Assembly (NCBI GenBank): GCA_045647905.1
Contig: JAZRMZ010000139.1
Coordinates: forward strand, 1-9,352
Length of the DNA: 9,352 nucleotides
Direction of reading: 5' to 3'
Source of the DNA: SIG440 sp045647905
Lineage (GTDB): Bacteria > Bacillota > Clostridia > Monoglobales > Monoglobaceae
Below are positions 6,765 to 9,352 of this stretch, one piece after another; position 1 is the first letter of the stretch; the number at the start of each line of letters is the position of its first letter. The notes under the pieces were generated by a model, which ran no database searches, was not told the origin of the DNA, and worked only from the letters and a program-made list of their open reading frames with translations. Both the position numbers and the translations under genes were made by a program.

Positions 6765-8366
6765 TTAGTATGCCTTTTGAATGTTTGTTCCTGTGTAATA
6801 ATGTTTCAGTATATCCTGATAACCAAAGCCTGATTCAGCCATGGCTTTTGCTCCGTATTGACTCATGCCCACGCCATGCCCCCAGCCCTCGCCCGAAAAA
6901 ACAAAGGTGTCGGGGTCGCCGCCCGAAGTTACGGGACGGTGGGTTTGTGTGTTTTTTCCGTCGGTTGCAACAACCGTGCTGGACACAGCTTGGGGATAGT
7001 TGCTGCCGCTGAGAACGGCAACGGAGGAGAGGGGGAGTGACTTTGTACCGTTGCTGTCAGCCACGCTGACAACGGGAGGCGTTGTTATTCCGCCTGCAGA
7101 TACGGTGTATTTCTGGCTGTATGTGGCTTCGCTGAATACGGTGCGGCAGCTTTCACGTTCAAAGATTTTTTCGCCGTTTGTACCTTTTACGCAAAGTTTG
7201 ATAACTCTGCCGTTTGGAGAATATTCAAGGGCGATAATGTCGGTGACATTTCCGATGTTATAGCCTTTGCTGTTCATGATTTCTGTTGCACGGGATTTTG
7301 TGAGCTTTTTTGTCCATATGCCGTTGTTGATGTTGGCGGTGTCTTCGTACGAATTGTCAACGCTCACAAGATAAGGATAAGGTGTTCCCCAGACATATTC
7401 CACGCTTTCGGTTGTTGAACCCATTGAGGAGGAATAAACCGCCTGAACAAGGTCGGAACCGTGGAAAAGAAGTTCTCCGCGTGTTTCGTCAACTGCAGTG
7501 TGTACGTTTTTGCTCTGGTCTGCTGTTGTGGAGTATGCCTGACAACAAACGGTGCGACAAACATCAAACCCGTATTGCTTATGATAATTAACTCTGCTGA
7601 GTGCAAAGTTTCTGGCACATACCGCCTGAACCTTCAATGCTTCAACGTGCCACGAGGATGACATTTCACGGCAGACAACGCTGTAAAGGTATGATTCAAC
7701 GGGGACTATGTTCACAAGAGTCAGGCTGTCGCCTGAGAGTGCCTTGCATTCAAAGCCTCCCCGATATGTTCCTGCCGCCGAACCTGATATGGTCAGGAGT
7801 GAATCGGGATTATAATAGTTTGCGTTATATACGGCAAGACCGTATGAAGGGATGTCCATTATGAACAAAATCTGACCTGTTGAAGCATCCTTTAGTTGAA
7901 GGGCAGATGATGAAACAGCCACGGGAGTTCCTTTTACGGGTGAATTTTCCGCTTCCCACAATGCATCATTCTGATTTTTGAAGTTTCCTCCGAAAACACA
8001 GTAAGATGAGTTGAAAAATGCAGGAAATACCGACATTCCTGAACTGTTCAAAGCGTCAATACGGCTGTTCATTTCCTCGGCGTTGTTGTAGGATTCATAA
8101 AGAACGTGGTATGCGCCCATGGGGCTTTTTGATGCGGTAATATTTGTGTTTGATACTGTTCTGAAGGGGAAATAGTCCTTGCCGCTGGATGCTCCAATTG
8201 AAAAACCTTCTGAGCTTTTGAAGTCAACTGTGGGTGTGGCGGTGGATGCGTAATATATTCCCACCCGAAGTGTGTCGGGATACTGAGCGGCATTGACCGT
8301 TATCGGGCAATAGCTCAATGTGAAAATCAGAGTAAGCAAAATATATATTCCGATAAATTTTTTCAT
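6765..8366 (-). CDS. SpoIID/LytB-domain sporulation protein, exported peptidoglycan-active enzyme
   Basis: SpoIID proteins are lytic transglycosylases that cut stem-peptide-free glycan during engulfment of the forespore. Residues 1-26 form a signal peptide (MKKF, hydrophobic core, cleavage after VNA). Residues 86-145 (YHVLYESYNNAEEMNSRI to GNFKNQNDALWEAE) resemble a SPOR-type glycan-binding fold, which is inferred from pattern only. The SpoIID domain follows at about 200-335, with VPVESYLYSVVCREM placing the catalytic Glu at E234, then ALKVQAVCARNFAL. H262, C270, C274 and C275 lie in the stretch where C. difficile SpoIID binds zinc. The domain ends with the signature GEGWGHGVGMSQYGAKAM at 492-509. 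At 533 residues it is much longer than B. subtilis SpoIID (about 340). The ATG at 8366 has GGAAG eight bases upstream. It is first in the run with queA and tgt. Whether it is the true engulfment SpoIID or a paralogue cannot be decided here. Confidence 0.9.
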   Translation of the reverse strand: MKKFIGIYILLTLIFTLSYCPITVNAAQYPDTLRVGIYYASTATPTVDFKSSEGFSIGASSGKDYFPFRTVSNTNITASKSPMGAYHVLYESYNNAEEMNSRIDALNSSGMSVFPAFFNSSYCVFGGNFKNQNDALWEAENSPVKGTPVAVSSSALQLKDASTGQILFIMDIPSYGLAVYNANYYNPDSLLTISGSAAGTYRGGFECKALSGDSLTLVNIVPVESYLYSVVCREMSSSWHVEALKVQAVCARNFALSRVNYHKQYGFDVCRTVCCQAYSTTADQSKNVHTAVDETRGELLFHGSDLVQAVYSSSMGSTTESVEYVWGTPYPYLVSVDNSYEDTANINNGIWTKKLTKSRATEIMNSKGYNIGNVTDIIALEYSPNGRVIKLCVKGTNGEKIFERESCRTVFSEATYSQKYTVSAGGITTPPVVSVADSNGTKSLPLSSVAVLSGSNYPQAVSSTVVATDGKNTQTHRPVTSGGDPDTFVFSGEGWGHGVGMSQYGAKAMAESGFGYQDILKHYYTGTNIQKAY

Positions 8367-8393
8367 AATTCATTCTTCCATTCTGTAAGACTA

Positions 8394-8422
8394 AAGATAC
8401 TCCTTTTTGAAAAATTCGACAA
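8394..8422 (-). promoter_or_regulatory. Candidate Spo0A-controlled sigma-A promoter for the spoIID-like operon
   Basis: On the minus strand TTGTCG (8417-8422) and TATCTT (8394-8399) are separated by 17 bases, each matching the sigma-A consensus at four of six positions. The poor -35 element is part of an exact Spo0A box, the arrangement of Spo0A-activated promoters such as B. subtilis spoIIG. A start near 8387 leaves a leader of about 20 bases with the ribosome site. A rival is a sigma-E-like -10, CATAAAAT (8443-8450), without a clear -35; B. subtilis spoIID is known to use sigma-E. Confidence 0.4.
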
Positions 8423-8433
8423 ATATTGTCGGA
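8415..8433. promoter_or_regulatory. Inverted pair of Spo0A-box-like sites
   Basis: TTCGACAA (8415-8422) is the exact reverse complement of the Spo0A box TTGTCGAA, and TTGTCGGA (8426-8433) matches the box at seven of eight positions on the other strand. They are separated by ATA, with centres 11 bp apart, about one helical turn. The dyad lies about 50 bases before the spoIID-like gene and about 40 bases before the asd -35 element. It can also be read as a small hairpin followed by AATTTTTC on the minus strand. Confidence 0.5.
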
Positions 8434-8474
8434 AATCCTCTTATTTTATGTTAAAAATATGTTACAAAAAATAA

Positions 8475-8503
8475 TTGACATTCCAGGGACATTATCATAT
8501 AAT
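8475..8503 (+). promoter_or_regulatory. Consensus sigma-A promoter for asd
   Basis: A perfect TTGACA (8475-8480) is followed after exactly 17 bases by a perfect TATAAT (8498-8503). Transcription would begin near 8510, leaving a leader of a little over 30 bases, too short for a riboswitch. Such a promoter predicts strong transcription unless a repressor acts on it. Confidence 0.9.
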
Positions 8504-8542
8504 ATTTATCAGATAGAAAATACATAAGGGGGAGTATATCCA

Positions 8543-9352
8543 ATGAAAAATTATAACGTAGGAATTATCGGTGCAACAGGCATGGTTGGACAGAGATTCA
8601 TCACTTTGCTTGCAGAGCATCCATGGTTCAATATAAAAGTTCTTGCGGCATCTTCAAGAAGTGCCGGAAAAAAATATACTGAAGCAGTGGGCAATCGTTG
8701 GGCTATGACCGTTGATATTCCCGAAAAGGTGAAGGATATGGTTATTTTTGACGCAACGGCTGATATTGAAAAGATTGCGGCTCAGGTTGATTTTGTTTTC
8801 TGTGCGGTTGATATGAAAAAGGACGAAATCCGTGCTTTGGAAGAAGCCTATGCAAAGGCTGAGTGTCCTGTTGTTTCAAACAACTCGGCTCACAGACACA
8901 CAAAGGATGTACCCATGATTGTTCCTGAAATCAATCCCGAACACGCTGAAATCATTGCAGCACAGAGAAAGAGACTGGGAACAAAGCGTGGTTTTGTTTC
9001 GGTAAAGTCGAACTGTTCTTTGCAGAGCTATGTTCCTGCGCTTCATCCTTTGATGAAATACGGTATTAAGGATGTTCTTGCCTGCACATATCAGGCAATT
9101 TCAGGAGCGGGCAAGACCTTTGAAACATGGCCTGAAATGGTTGATAACCTCATTCCTTATATCGGCGGCGAAGAAGAAAAGAGTGAGATTGAACCTTTGA
9201 AGATTTGGGGTAAAATTGAGGGTGATGAAATTGTTGATGCAACATCACCTGCAATCACAACACAGTGTTTGCGTGTTCCAGTTTCTGACGGTCATACAGC
9301 TGCTGTTTTTGTAAGATTTGAAAATAAACCCACAATTGAACAGATAAAGGAA
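8543..9352 (+). CDS. asd: Aspartate-semialdehyde dehydrogenase, 5' part (runs off the right edge)
   Basis: Asd reduces L-aspartyl-4-phosphate to L-aspartate 4-semialdehyde with NADPH, the branch point for lysine, diaminopimelate, threonine and methionine. The first 270 codons are present and the frame is open to the edge; the family is about 350-360 residues. The N-terminal Rossmann motif GIIGATGMVGQRF (residues 8-19) binds NADPH. The catalytic cysteine is C158 in VKSNCSLQSYVPALHPL and the catalytic histidine is H251 in RVPVSDGH. The QAISGAGKTFETWPEM stretch and the SNCSLQ context point to the archaeal/fungal-type Asd subfamily, not the E. coli type. The ATG at 8543 follows AAGGGGGAG with suitable spacing and has a consensus promoter. 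It is transcribed divergently from the spoIID-like operon. The following gene cannot be seen. Confidence 0.96.
   Translation, partial: MKNYNVGIIGATGMVGQRFITLLAEHPWFNIKVLAASSRSAGKKYTEAVGNRWAMTVDIPEKVKDMVIFDATADIEKIAAQVDFVFCAVDMKKDEIRALEEAYAKAECPVVSNNSAHRHTKDVPMIVPEINPEHAEIIAAQRKRLGTKRGFVSVKSNCSLQSYVPALHPLMKYGIKDVLACTYQAISGAGKTFETWPEMVDNLIPYIGGEEEKSEIEPLKIWGKIEGDEIVDATSPAITTQCLRVPVSDGHTAAVFVRFENKPTIEQIKE

Noticed and set aside
8504..8542. Lysine riboswitch or other leader RNA ahead of asd
   Set aside because: The consensus promoter leaves only a little over 30 bases of leader, too short for a known riboswitch.
1..9352. tRNA or rRNA genes, CRISPR arrays, transposase genes, defence or biosynthetic clusters
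   Set aside because: None is visible; apart from the remnant, the genes are well-known housekeeping families in a familiar order.

Overview
The window reads as ordinary chromosomal housekeeping DNA from a spore-forming, low-to-moderate G+C Bacillota, most likely a member of class Clostridia. The reasons are the gatC-gatA-gatB operon, the SpoIID-family gene placed directly upstream of queA-tgt-yajC, strong AGGAGG-type ribosome sites, sigma-A promoters close to consensus, and a possible Spo0A-box dyad. I cannot name a genus from the sequence alone.

Layout from left to right. Positions 1-148 hold an imperfect palindromic intergenic repeat, possibly a MITE. Positions 181-3350 (minus strand) hold the complete gatCAB operon for the Asp-tRNA(Asn)/Glu-tRNA(Gln) amidotransferase, with its promoter at 3383-3411. 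Positions 3499-3986 (plus strand) hold a decayed 5' fragment of an M20-family metallopeptidase. It is frameshifted at a run of six G and cut off at the yajC terminator. Positions 4010-8366 (minus strand) hold spoIID-like, queA, tgt and yajC. yajC has its own promoter and a leader hairpin. The intergenic region 8367-8542 holds divergent regulatory DNA: an inverted pair of Spo0A-box-like sites near the spoIID-like gene, and a perfect TTGACA-17-TATAAT promoter for asd. From 8543 to the right edge (plus strand) is the first 270 codons of asd, aspartate-semialdehyde dehydrogenase.

How the genes relate. GatCAB turns mischarged tRNA into Asn-tRNA and/or Gln-tRNA. Tgt and QueA catalyse consecutive steps of queuosine formation in tRNA: Tgt inserts preQ1 and QueA converts it to epoxyqueuosine. 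YajC is the small SecDF-associated membrane protein usually found next to tgt. The SpoIID-like protein is an exported peptidoglycan-active enzyme of the sporulation type. Asd supplies the branch to lysine, threonine, methionine and diaminopimelate.

I found no convincing new multi-gene system. The points most worth a second look are the Spo0A-like dyad, the palindromic repeat, the peptidase remnant joined to a terminator, and the yajC leader hairpin, whose arm could pair with the ribosome site.
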